Shown in pieces: positions 35,513 through 44,102 of a stretch of DNA of 64,000 nucleotides. The stretch's first letter is position 1. Every line of letters begins with the position of its first letter. The notes under the pieces are model-generated. The model did not search any database, was not told the origin of the DNA, and saw nothing but the letters and a program-made list of their open reading frames with translations. A program made the translations under genes and the position numbers. This DNA comes from Vibrio sp. Y2-5 (GTDB lineage: Bacteria; Pseudomonadota; Gammaproteobacteria; Enterobacterales; Vibrionaceae): NCBI RefSeq assembly GCF_014596725.1, contig NZ_JACVEG010000001.1, positions 558,001 to 622,000 on the forward strand, read 5' to 3'.

Positions 35513-36580
35513 GTGTTTGAACAAAAACAAGATCCTTATAACGCTCTAGAAGCGAAAACCGAGGCGCAGAAGCTATCTTTTGCGCCGATTATTTTTCATA
35601 CCGCACGTACATTACGTGATTTAGGTATTTTAACTGAATTGGATAAAGCGGGTTCGCAAGGCGCGAACGCAGAAACGCTTTCCAAAGCGACTGGTGTCTC
35701 TGAGTATGGAGTAAAAGTCCTTCTTGATATGGCGATTAGTGCCCATATCGTGCTGTGGGAAAAGCCAAATTATATATTGGCGAATCTCGGCCATTTCATT
35801 CTTCATGATGGTATGACTCGCGCCAATATGGATTTCACGGCGGATGTTTGTTATGCCGCAATGATGCATTTAACAGAGTCTATTACGGAAGGTAAGCCTG
35901 CCGGACTTAAAGAGTTGGGAGAGTGGGAAACCATTTACCAAGGTCTTTCTCGTTTACCAGAAAAAGCAAAGCAGAGCTGGTTCCAGTTCGACCATTTTTA
36001 CTCTGACCGCTCTTTTCCAATTCTTCTTGAACGTGTATTCGCTTCAAAACCTAAATCTTTGGTTGATATTGGTGGTAACACGGGTAAATGGGCGATGAAG
36101 TGCTGTCATTATGACCAAGATGTTCAAGTAACGATTGTTGATCTTCCTCAACAGCTTGAAATGGCACTCAAAAATGCCGAAGAAAATGGGTTTTCGAAAC
36201 GCGTGAAAGGCTATCCAGCCAACATGTTAGATAAAGACCAATCTCTTCCAGAGCAAGCGGATGTGTGGTGGATGAGCCAATTTCTAGACTGTTTCTCGCC
36301 GATGGAAATTCTGAGTATTCTGCAAAGAGTAAAACAGCAGCTAAAGCCAGATTCAAAAGTCTATATTTTGGAGTTATTCTGGGATGCGCAGAAATATGAT
36401 GCAGCTTCATACAGCTTGAACGCCACCTCGCTTTATTTCACCTGTCTAGCAAATGGTAACAGCCGTTTCTATCGCAGCGATGATTTTCTAGAGATCGTTG
36501 ATGCGGCTGGATTAGAAGTGGTGGAGCGCACAGACCATATTGGTCTAGGGCATACGTTATTAGAGCTAAAAGCAAAATAA
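35513..36580 (+). CDS. apeB: SAM-dependent methyltransferase ApeB
   Basis: A 355-residue methyltransferase of the O-methyltransferase-like family: an N-terminal winged-helix dimerisation domain (about 10-95), then a Rossmann domain with SAM motif VDIGGNTGKW near residues 183-192. APEs such as those from Vibrio fischeri carry methyl groups on the phenyl head, so methylation of the aryl ring is the likely job. The start is GTG (35513), with AGG seven bases upstream. Confidence 0.85.
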   Translation: MFEQKQDPYNALEAKTEAQKLSFAPIIFHTARTLRDLGILTELDKAGSQGANAETLSKATGVSEYGVKVLLDMAISAHIVLWEKPNYILANLGHFILHDGMTRANMDFTADVCYAAMMHLTESITEGKPAGLKELGEWETIYQGLSRLPEKAKQSWFQFDHFYSDRSFPILLERVFASKPKSLVDIGGNTGKWAMKCCHYDQDVQVTIVDLPQQLEMALKNAEENGFSKRVKGYPANMLDKDQSLPEQADVWWMSQFLDCFSPMEILSILQRVKQQLKPDSKVYILELFWDAQKYDAASYSLNATSLYFTCLANGNSRFYRSDDFLEIVDAAGLEVVERTDHIGLGHTLLELKAK

Positions 36581-36605
36581 AAATAATAGTCAGAGAATAT
36601 TTGTA

Positions 36606-37844
36606 ATGGACATACAGCAACGTCAGGTCGTTATTATTGGCGCCGGCCCGTCAGGTTCGACGGCCGCTGCTTTGCTTAACAAGCAAGGTATCGATGTTTT
36701 AGTGCTTGAAAAAATGCAGTTTCCTCGCTTCTCCATCGGAGAGAGCTTGCTGCCCGCGTGCATGGAAGTGGTTGAGGATGCCGGTATGCTGCAAGCGGTT
36801 GAAGAGGCGGGATTCCAGTTTAAAAATGGCGCTGCTTTTCGCAAAAATGGTGTCTATATCGAATTCGACTTTTGCAATAAATTCACTCCGGGCCCAGGTA
36901 CAACTTTTCAAGTACAAAGAGCAAACTTCGATAAAGTTCTTGCTGACAGTGCTCAAAGCCAAGGGGTCGAAATTCGCTACCAGCATGAAGTGAAAAGCAT
37001 AGAATTTGAAGACTCGATTTCGATCCTGTCGGTAGAGGACGAGCTTGGCAATATTTATCAACTTCAAACATCGTACGTGTTAGACGCTAGCGGCTTTGGT
37101 CGAGTGTTGCCAAAGCTATTAAGTCTTGAAGAACCTTCGTGCTTACCTGCACGCAAAGCTATTTTTACCCACACTGTCGACCACATAGATGCAGATAAAC
37201 ATCTCTATGATAGAAATAAAATTCTTATTTCTGTGCATCCGCAGCATTCGGATGTGTGGTATTGGCTCATCCCTTTCTCTAACGGAGTTTGCTCAATAGG
37301 TGTGGTAGCAATGCCAGAGTTTTTTGAAGGCTATTCTGAAGACAAAATAGAAGCGATTAAACAACTGGTGCGAGAGGAACCATATTTGGCACTATTGCTT
37401 GATCACGCAGAATATCCCAACGCAGCCGGAGAGCTCAAAGGGTATTCTGCCAACGTTAAACATTTGGCTACGTCGCATTATGCGCTGCTTGGAAATGCCG
37501 GAGAGTTTCTTGACCCAGTGTTTTCATCTGGTGTGACAATTGCAATGAAATCAGCGCAATTGGCCAGTCAATGTGTACTTCGCCAAATAAATGGTGAACC
37601 TGTTGACTGGAAGAATGATTATGAAACACCGTTGATGGTTGGAGTGAATGCGTTTAGAACGTATGTTGAAGGTTGGTACGACGGTACACTTCAAGATGTT
37701 ATTTACTACGAAAAGCCAAATTCAAGAATTAAGCAGATGATCTGTTCGATATTGGCGGGTTACGCTTGGGATTCCAACAATCCTTATGTGAACGAATCTA
37801 AGCGCAGATTGACTAGCTTAGCTGAACTTATTCGCAGTTCATAA
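36606..37844 (+). CDS. Flavin-dependent halogenase-like oxidoreductase
   Basis: A 412-residue FAD enzyme. The dinucleotide motif GAGPSG is at 12-17 and FPRFSIGESLLP at 39-50, as in phenolic halogenases. The halogenase signature WxWxIP is intact as W218-Y-W220-L-I222-P223. A Lys at the expected catalytic position is K73 (GFQFKNGAAF). It lies last in the divergent arm of the APE cluster, after the methyltransferase. Chlorinated flexirubins and brominated xanthomonadins are known aryl polyenes, so halogenation of the ring is a fair hypothesis. Related proteins annotated as plain oxidoreductases or geranylgeranyl-reductase-like enzymes mean hydroxylation is also possible. Confidence 0.8.
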   Translation: MDIQQRQVVIIGAGPSGSTAAALLNKQGIDVLVLEKMQFPRFSIGESLLPACMEVVEDAGMLQAVEEAGFQFKNGAAFRKNGVYIEFDFCNKFTPGPGTTFQVQRANFDKVLADSAQSQGVEIRYQHEVKSIEFEDSISILSVEDELGNIYQLQTSYVLDASGFGRVLPKLLSLEEPSCLPARKAIFTHTVDHIDADKHLYDRNKILISVHPQHSDVWYWLIPFSNGVCSIGVVAMPEFFEGYSEDKIEAIKQLVREEPYLALLLDHAEYPNAAGELKGYSANVKHLATSHYALLGNAGEFLDPVFSSGVTIAMKSAQLASQCVLRQINGEPVDWKNDYETPLMVGVNAFRTYVEGWYDGTLQDVIYYEKPNSRIKQMICSILAGYAWDSNNPYVNESKRRLTSLAELIRSS

Positions 37845-38373
37845 ACGCTCGACAATAGAACTCATAGAGTTGCAGAGTGCAATTCTGCAGAACTATTCAG
37901 TACATCAATAATGATCTCTGATGCTCTCAAACTGGGCACAGAGATCTATCTTAGTGCAGACGAGTGAGATCGCTCACAAATCCTTCTCATTGGATGAGAT
38001 GAAAATCACACAAACTCCCTAAAATTGTGCACAAAATGTTAATTTCATGGTTATTTTCTAGCGCAAGATGCTGAGAATGCGGCTTTGGTTAGACAAATCG
38101 AGATTTAAATCTGATGTAAAGGATTACTTTCCATTGTTGTCCTGAAAATTCGATCTAAGTTGGGTTTAGTGTCTGAATATTCATTATTGATAAGAATATA
38201 ATCTCTTTTTATTCTGATTTTGTGGCAAATTGCTTCAATGCTTGATAATGTTTGCCGCATTCTTTGTATGGAAATGTCTAGAAATAGTCTATTTCATAAT
38301 CTTTCTGGTTAGCCGTTCTAGCCGATATGCAAAGAAGTCATGGATGCAAAATTAAAACTTGGAGTTTATACAA
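37845..38373. promoter_or_regulatory. Long oppA leader/upstream region
   Basis: No gene is seen in this 529-base gap. It contains a bulged stem-loop just after the halogenase gene (about 37871-37897, AGTTGCAGA / TCTGCAGAACT) with no T run. It also contains a CRP-like palindrome at 37963-37978. The last 200 bases before oppA are AT-rich. Confidence 0.5.
37963..37978 (+). promoter_or_regulatory. CRP-like palindrome upstream of oppA
   Basis: AGTGA-GATCGC-TCACA differs from the CRP core TGTGA-N6-TCACA by one base. It lies about 395 bases before the oppA ATG, far for simple activation unless the promoter is distal. Confidence 0.5.
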
Positions 38374-40005
38374 ATGTATAAGAACAAAATCACACAGGCA
38401 CTATTACTAGGTGCTGGTCTCGCGGTGGCAACAACTTCTCTTACAGCTTTTGCTGCTAACGTCCCAGCAGGTACTAAGCTAGCACCAGTGCAAGAGATTG
38501 TTCGTGGTAACGGTACAGAAGTCGCTACTATCGATCCGCACAAATCTCAAGGTGTTCCAGAATCACACGTTATTCGCGACCTACTAGAAGGCTTGGTAAA
38601 CCAAGATGCTGACGGTAAGGTTATTCCTGGTGTAGCAGATCGCTGGGAAACATCAGACAACAAGACGTTCACTTTCCATATTCGTGAAGGCGCTAAGTGG
38701 TCTAACGGCGATCCTGTAACTGCACAAGATTTCGTATACAGCTGGCAACGTGCTGTTGATCCTGCAACTGCTTCTCCATACTCTTGGTACATGGAAATGA
38801 CCCAGATGAAGAACGCAGCTGACATCATTGCTGGGAAAAAAGACAAGAGTGAGCTAGGTGTACACGCTAAAGATGCGAACACGCTAGTTGTTGAACTAGA
38901 CTCTGCAGTTCCATATTTTGTAATGATGACTGGTCATACAACAATGAAACCAGTAAATCAGGCGACAGTTGAGAAGTTTGGCGACCAATGGACCAAACCT
39001 GAACACTTCGTTGGCAACGGTGCTTATGTTGTTGATAACTGGGTTGTGAACGAGCGTTTAGTACTTAAACGTAACCCTCAATATTGGGATGATTCACACA
39101 CTGTAATCAACAAAGTAACTTTCCTACCAATTGAAAACCAAGTTGCTGAAATGAACCGCTTCCTAGCAGGCGAGATCGATATCAGCTACGACGTTCCTGT
39201 TGAGCACTTCCGTCGTCTTAAGAAAGAGCACCCAGATTTGGTTTCTGTAGTGGGTAACCTATGTTCTTACTACTACTCATTCAACACTAAGAAAAAGCCA
39301 TTTGATGACGTACGCGTACGTAAAGCAATTTCTTACGCAATTGACCGCAACATCGTAAGTGATGCAATCATGGGTCAAGGTCAGAAACCAGCTTACTTCC
39401 TAACGCCTGAGATCACTTCTGGTTTCAACCCTGTGATGCCAGCTTACGGCAAGATGACTCAGAAACAGCGTAACGAAGAAGCAGCTCGTCTACTTGCTGA
39501 AGCTGGTTACGGTAAAGACAACCCACTTAAGTTCACTCTTCTTTACAATACTTCAGAAAACCACAAAAAGGTTGCTGTAGCGATTGGTTCTATGTGGAAG
39601 AAAACTTTGGGTCTAGATGTCACTCTAGAAAACCAAGAGTGGAAAACTTACCTATCTTCTAAAGACCAAGGTGACTTCGAAGTTGCTCGCGCTGGTTGGT
39701 GTGGTGACTACAACGAAGCGTCTTCATTCCTAACTTTGATGACAAGTAACAACACTACTGGTGGTCAACACTGGGGCAACAAAGAGTACGATGCAATTAT
39801 CGATAAAGCTCTGACTTCTACTTCTGAAGAAGAACGTCAAAAACTTTATGCAGAGGCGGAAGCTCTAATGGCGAAAGAAATGCCTATCGCTCCAATTTAT
39901 CAGTATGTTAAGACTCGTCTGCTTTCTCCGAAAGTAGGTGGTTTCCCTGCAAACAACGCAGAAGAAAAGATCTACTCAAAAGATCTGTACATCAAAGCTG
40001 AATAA
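38374..40005 (+). CDS. oppA: Oligopeptide-binding protein OppA
   Basis: The periplasmic peptide-binding subunit of the Opp ABC importer, 543 residues. The Sec signal peptide is cleaved near LTAFA-ANV. The SBP_bac_5 fold carries GTEVATIDPHKSQG near the N-terminus, the LEGLVNQD segment and RAGWCGDYN, which lines the peptide pocket. The ATG at 38374, with GGAG nine bases upstream, was preferred over a TTG five codons earlier. Codon use is strongly biased to common codons, fitting high expression. A stem-loop follows. Confidence 0.95.
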   Translation: MYKNKITQALLLGAGLAVATTSLTAFAANVPAGTKLAPVQEIVRGNGTEVATIDPHKSQGVPESHVIRDLLEGLVNQDADGKVIPGVADRWETSDNKTFTFHIREGAKWSNGDPVTAQDFVYSWQRAVDPATASPYSWYMEMTQMKNAADIIAGKKDKSELGVHAKDANTLVVELDSAVPYFVMMTGHTTMKPVNQATVEKFGDQWTKPEHFVGNGAYVVDNWVVNERLVLKRNPQYWDDSHTVINKVTFLPIENQVAEMNRFLAGEIDISYDVPVEHFRRLKKEHPDLVSVVGNLCSYYYSFNTKKKPFDDVRVRKAISYAIDRNIVSDAIMGQGQKPAYFLTPEITSGFNPVMPAYGKMTQKQRNEEAARLLAEAGYGKDNPLKFTLLYNTSENHKKVAVAIGSMWKKTLGLDVTLENQEWKTYLSSKDQGDFEVARAGWCGDYNEASSFLTLMTSNNTTGGQHWGNKEYDAIIDKALTSTSEEERQKLYAEAEALMAKEMPIAPIYQYVKTRLLSPKVGGFPANNAEEKIYSKDLYIKAE

Positions 40006-40041
40006 ATTAGCAAAGCTATAAAATTATAATTAAGTAATATT

Positions 40042-40087
40042 CTGCATGTGCTTGAGGTTCGCGGATGGTACATGCAGTATTTTTTTG
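40042..40087 (+). terminator. Stem-loop between oppA and oppB
   Basis: CTGCATGT (40042-40049) pairs with ACATGCAG (40070-40077) around a 20-base loop, followed by a run of seven T. It should stop part of the transcription after oppA, giving more binding protein than membrane subunits. Confidence 0.75.
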
Positions 40088-40120
40088 TTTTAAATAGTCA
40101 CAGACTGGAAGAGTGAGTTT

Positions 40121-41041
40121 ATGTTTAAATTCATTATTAGACGAGTTCTGGAAGCAATCCCAACTATGTTGGTATTGATTACAGTTTCGTTTTTTCTCAT
40201 GCGTTTCGCACCAGGAAACCCTTTCTCAAGCGAGCGCGCATTACCGCCAGAAGTTATGGCGAATATTGAAGCAAAATATGGGCTTGATAAGCCTGTATTA
40301 GAGCAGTACACCACATATCTAACTAATGTTTTACAAGGTGATTTTGGTCCTTCATTTAAGTACCTTGATTATTCGGTAAACGAGCTGATTTTTGCAGCGT
40401 TACCAGTGTCAGCTAAAGTAGGCTTTGCCGCTTTCATCTTCACTGTAATTATGGGTGTCGCTGTCGGAACACTTGCCGCTTTGAGGCAAAATACATGGCT
40501 GGATTACTCAATTATGGCTACGGCTATGATAGGTGTTGTAATGCCATCGTTCGTTCTTGCACCTGTATTGATTTATATCTTCTCTATTAATTTAGGTTGG
40601 TTCCCTGCTGGGGGCTGGTTAGATGGGTCCTTTAAATATATGGCTCTGCCGGTTCTTGGTATGTCTCTGTTATACGTAGCAACGTTTGCACGTATTACTC
40701 GTGGTTCAATGATTGAAACTCTAAACAGTAACTTCATTCGAACGGCTCGAGCAAAAGGGTTGAGCTATCCTTACATCGTCGTTAAGCATGCCTTGAAACC
40801 TGCTATGTTGCCTGTCGTTTCTTATATGGGACCTGCGTTCGTAGGTATCATTACTGGTTCGGTTGTTATCGAAACCATCTTTGGTCTTCCAGGTATCGGT
40901 AAGCTGTTTGTAAACGCGGCATTTAACCGTGACTACTCTCTGGTAATGGGTGTAACCATTCTTATTGGTTTCTTATTTATCCTGTTCAACGCAATTGTAG
41001 ATATTTTGTTGGCAGCGATTGACCCGAAAATTCGTTACTAA
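40121..41041 (+). CDS. oppB: Oligopeptide ABC permease OppB
   Basis: An inner-membrane permease of 306 residues with six predicted helices. The DppB/OppB N-terminus (FKFIIRRVLEAIPTMLVLITVSF) is clear, and the EAA loop reads FIRTARAKGLSYPYIVVKHALKPA. It pairs with OppC to form the channel. Confidence 0.95.
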   Translation: MFKFIIRRVLEAIPTMLVLITVSFFLMRFAPGNPFSSERALPPEVMANIEAKYGLDKPVLEQYTTYLTNVLQGDFGPSFKYLDYSVNELIFAALPVSAKVGFAAFIFTVIMGVAVGTLAALRQNTWLDYSIMATAMIGVVMPSFVLAPVLIYIFSINLGWFPAGGWLDGSFKYMALPVLGMSLLYVATFARITRGSMIETLNSNFIRTARAKGLSYPYIVVKHALKPAMLPVVSYMGPAFVGIITGSVVIETIFGLPGIGKLFVNAAFNRDYSLVMGVTILIGFLFILFNAIVDILLAAIDPKIRY

Positions 41042-41053
41042 GGAAGTATTACT

Positions 41054-41956
41054 ATGTTGACGAAAAAAGAAAATCTGGAAGCGATTGAAAAGTTTTCCGA
41101 AAATCTTGAAATCGAGGGTCGCAGCCTGTGGCAGGACGCTCGTATCCGCTTTATGCGAAATAAAGCAGCGATGGTAAGTTTATTTATTCTCATGCTTATG
41201 ACGTTGGCGGTTATTTTCTTGCCAATGATTGCTCCTTTTACTTATGACGATACAGACTGGTACGCAATGCACGTTGCACCAAATGCAGAGCATTGGTTCG
41301 GTACAGACAGTTTAGGGCGTGATATCTACGTTCGTACTTTGGTCGGTGGCCGAATCTCTCTGATGGTCGGTGTCATGGGAGCACTGGTTGCCGTATTGAT
41401 CGGTACGCTTTACGGCGCGGCGTCTGGTTTCATCGGTGGTCGTGTTGACCGTATCATGATGCGTATTCTTGAAATCCTATACGCAGTACCATTCATGTTC
41501 TTGGTTATCGTATTGGTGACCTTCTTTGGGCGTAATATTGTTCTGATCTTCGTGGCTATCGGTGCTATTGCATGGCTTGATATGGCGCGTATCGTACGTG
41601 GTCAAACACTGAGCCTGCGTAGCAAAGAGTTCATCGAAGCGGCGCACGTCTGTGGTGTGAGCAACTGGAAGATCATTACTCGTCATATCGTTCCAAACGT
41701 ATTAGGTATTGTTGCAGTTTACTCAACACTACTAATCCCAAGCATGATTCTGACTGAATCATTCTTATCTTTCCTTGGTTTAGGTGTTCAAGAGCCTATG
41801 ACAAGCTGGGGGGCACTATTGCAAGAAGGTGCAAACACAATGGAAATTGCAGTATGGCAGCTTGGCTTCCCTGCGGCATTCATGGTGGTCACACTGTTCT
41901 GCTTTAACTATGTGGGTGACGGTCTACGTGACGCGCTGGATCCAAAAGACAGATAA
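41054..41956 (+). CDS. oppC: Oligopeptide ABC permease OppC
   Basis: The second permease subunit, 300 residues, with a cytoplasmic N-terminal extension typical of OppC/DppC and six helices. The EAA loop is FIEAAHVCGVSNWKIITRHIVPN. It is 12 bases after oppB. Confidence 0.95.
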   Translation: MLTKKENLEAIEKFSENLEIEGRSLWQDARIRFMRNKAAMVSLFILMLMTLAVIFLPMIAPFTYDDTDWYAMHVAPNAEHWFGTDSLGRDIYVRTLVGGRISLMVGVMGALVAVLIGTLYGAASGFIGGRVDRIMMRILEILYAVPFMFLVIVLVTFFGRNIVLIFVAIGAIAWLDMARIVRGQTLSLRSKEFIEAAHVCGVSNWKIITRHIVPNVLGIVAVYSTLLIPSMILTESFLSFLGLGVQEPMTSWGALLQEGANTMEIAVWQLGFPAAFMVVTLFCFNYVGDGLRDALDPKDR

Positions 41957-41973
41957 GAATTGAGGAAGTAGTA

Positions 41974-42945
41974 ATGGCTTTATTAGATGTCAAAGACCTG
42001 CGTGTAGAGTTCACTACCCAAGATGGTATTGTTACCGCAGTAAACGATTTGAACTTCTCACTGAACCAAGGTGAGACACTAGGTATCGTTGGTGAATCTG
42101 GTTCGGGTAAATCCCAAACAGTATTCTCAATCATGGGCCTGTTGGCTAAGAACGGTATCATTTCTGGTAGCGCAAAGTTTGAAGGAAAGGAAATTCTAAA
42201 CCTACCTGAAAAAGAGCTTAATAAAGTTCGCGCTGAACAAATTGCAATGATCTTCCAAGACCCGATGACATCGCTTAACCCTTATATGAAGGTTAGCGAC
42301 CAGTTGATGGAAGTGTTAATGCTGCACAAAGGCATGAGCAAAGCAGAAGCGTTTGAAGAGTCTGTTCGCATGTTGGAAGCGGTTAAAATTCCAGAAGCTC
42401 GCAAACGTATCACAATGTACCCGCATGAGTTCTCTGGCGGTATGCGTCAGCGTGTAATGATTGCGATGGCTCTGCTATGTCGTCCAAAACTGTTGATTGC
42501 TGATGAACCGACCACGGCATTAGATGTAACGGTTCAGGCTCAGATTATGGATCTTCTTAATGAACTGAAATCTGAATTCAACACGGCAATCATCATGATC
42601 ACGCACGATTTGGGTGTGGTTGCCGGTTCTTGTGACAAAGTGCTTGTGATGTACGCAGGTCGTACAATGGAATACGGTACGGTTGATGAGATCTTCTATC
42701 AACCGAGCCACCCATATGCGGAAGGCTTGTTGAAAGCAATCCCACGCTTGGATACAGAAGGTGATGTGTTACCAACCATTCCGGGTAACCCGCCAAACTT
42801 ACTTCGTCTACCACCGGGCTGTCCTTATCAAGAGCGCTGCCATCGTGTAATGGACCGCTGTAAACGTGAAGCGCCGATCCTGACTCCATTTGGCAATGAT
42901 CGTCAACGCGCATGTTTTTCTGACTGGGAGACTTGGACGAAATGA
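41974..42945 (+). CDS. oppD: Oligopeptide ABC ATPase OppD
   Basis: A 323-residue ATPase. Walker A is GESGSGKS (40-47), the ABC signature FSGGMRQR (153-160), Walker B LLIADEP (173-179) and the switch His H211. The C-terminal oligopeptide-transporter domain holds Cys residues (PPGCPYQERC and later) of the kind that bind a [4Fe-4S] cluster in Dpp/Opp ATPases. It overlaps oppF by ATGA. Confidence 0.95.
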   Translation: MALLDVKDLRVEFTTQDGIVTAVNDLNFSLNQGETLGIVGESGSGKSQTVFSIMGLLAKNGIISGSAKFEGKEILNLPEKELNKVRAEQIAMIFQDPMTSLNPYMKVSDQLMEVLMLHKGMSKAEAFEESVRMLEAVKIPEARKRITMYPHEFSGGMRQRVMIAMALLCRPKLLIADEPTTALDVTVQAQIMDLLNELKSEFNTAIIMITHDLGVVAGSCDKVLVMYAGRTMEYGTVDEIFYQPSHPYAEGLLKAIPRLDTEGDVLPTIPGNPPNLLRLPPGCPYQERCHRVMDRCKREAPILTPFGNDRQRACFSDWETWTK

Positions 42946-43934
42946 GTGTAGATAAGAAATTACTGTTAGATGTTAAAGAGCTAAAAGTACACTTTGACAT
43001 TGCGACTAAATCAGCATGGCCTTGGGCTAAACCGTTAAAACTGAAAGCGGTTGATGGTGTTAACGTTCGCCTTTACGAAGGTGAAACCCTAGGCGTTGTA
43101 GGTGAATCAGGTTGTGGTAAGTCCACATTTGCTCGTGCAATTATCGGCTTGGTACAAGCGACTGAGGGTGAAGTTGTGTGGTTGGGTCAAGACTTGACTC
43201 GCATGCAAGAGGTGAAGCGTCGCGAAACTCGTAAAGAGATTCAGATGATTTTCCAAGACCCTCTAGCATCATTGAACCCACGTATGACGGTTGGGGACAT
43301 CATCGCTGAGCCACTTCAGACTTTCTACCCAGAGCTTTCTAAGCAAGAAGTGAAAGATCGCGTTAAAGAGATGATGGCGAAAGTAGGGCTATTACCAAAC
43401 GTAATCAACCGTTATCCGCACGAATTCTCAGGTGGTCAGTGCCAACGTATTGGTATTGCTCGTGCATTGATTCTGAATCCGAAGATGATTATCTGTGATG
43501 AACCAGTGTCAGCACTCGACGTATCGATTCAGGCTCAAGTGGTTAACCTGCTACAAGAGTTGCAACGCGAGCTGGGTTTAAGTTTAGTTTTCATTGCTCA
43601 CGACTTGTCGGTTGTTAAGCATATTTCTGACCGTGTGTTAGTAATGTACTTAGGCAACGCTGTTGAGCTTGGTGAAGCTGAAGCACTGTTTGCCAATCCT
43701 AAGCACCCATACACCAAAGCTTTGATGTCTGCTGTACCCATTCCAGATCCAAAACTGGAACGTGCAAAGACGATTCAAATGCTTGAAGGCGATTTACCTT
43801 CGCCAATTAACCCGCCATCGGGATGTGTTTTCAGAACTCGTTGCCCTCAAGCGACAGAGATCTGCGCTCAAACTAAGCCACAAATTCAAGGGTCAGATAC
43901 CCATGCAGTTTCGTGCTTACACGTTGAGATGTAA
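42942..43934 (+). CDS. oppF: Oligopeptide ABC ATPase OppF
   Basis: The second ATPase, 330 residues, forming the OppD-OppF heterodimer. Walker A is GESGCGKS (54-61), with signature FSGGQCQR, and Walker B IICDEPVSALD. The C-terminal PSGCVFRTRCPQATEIC motif is present. The ATG overlaps the oppD stop. A TTG three codons upstream also lies in frame but is less likely. Confidence 0.95.
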   Translation: MSVDKKLLLDVKELKVHFDIATKSAWPWAKPLKLKAVDGVNVRLYEGETLGVVGESGCGKSTFARAIIGLVQATEGEVVWLGQDLTRMQEVKRRETRKEIQMIFQDPLASLNPRMTVGDIIAEPLQTFYPELSKQEVKDRVKEMMAKVGLLPNVINRYPHEFSGGQCQRIGIARALILNPKMIICDEPVSALDVSIQAQVVNLLQELQRELGLSLVFIAHDLSVVKHISDRVLVMYLGNAVELGEAEALFANPKHPYTKALMSAVPIPDPKLERAKTIQMLEGDLPSPINPPSGCVFRTRCPQATEICAQTKPQIQGSDTHAVSCLHVEM

Positions 43935-43954
43935 ATTCAGCCTGTGACGGGCAT

Positions 43955-43988
43955 AAGCGCGGCTTCTTTTTGAGTCGCGCTTTTTTTG
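43955..43988 (+). terminator. Terminator of the opp operon
   Basis: GCGCGGCT / AGTCGCGC stem with one G-U pair and an 8-base loop, followed by seven T. Confidence 0.88.
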
Positions 43989-44102
43989 TGCCCTAGAAAC
44001 CTTCAAAAAATTCGAATGACTAAGCCAAAACCCTTCGGGTGAGTATTCAGCTCCATCAACTATAATGACCCCCAGAAGTAAGTATTAGTGAAGGGGTGAT
44101 TA

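Noticed and set aside
36699..37067. 122-codon minus-strand frame inside the halogenase-like gene
   Set aside because: Antisense shadow of a well-supported flavoprotein.
37871..37897. Stem-loop after the halogenase gene as a terminator
   Set aside because: The stem has a bulge and no T run on the plus strand; evidence is too weak for a terminator call.
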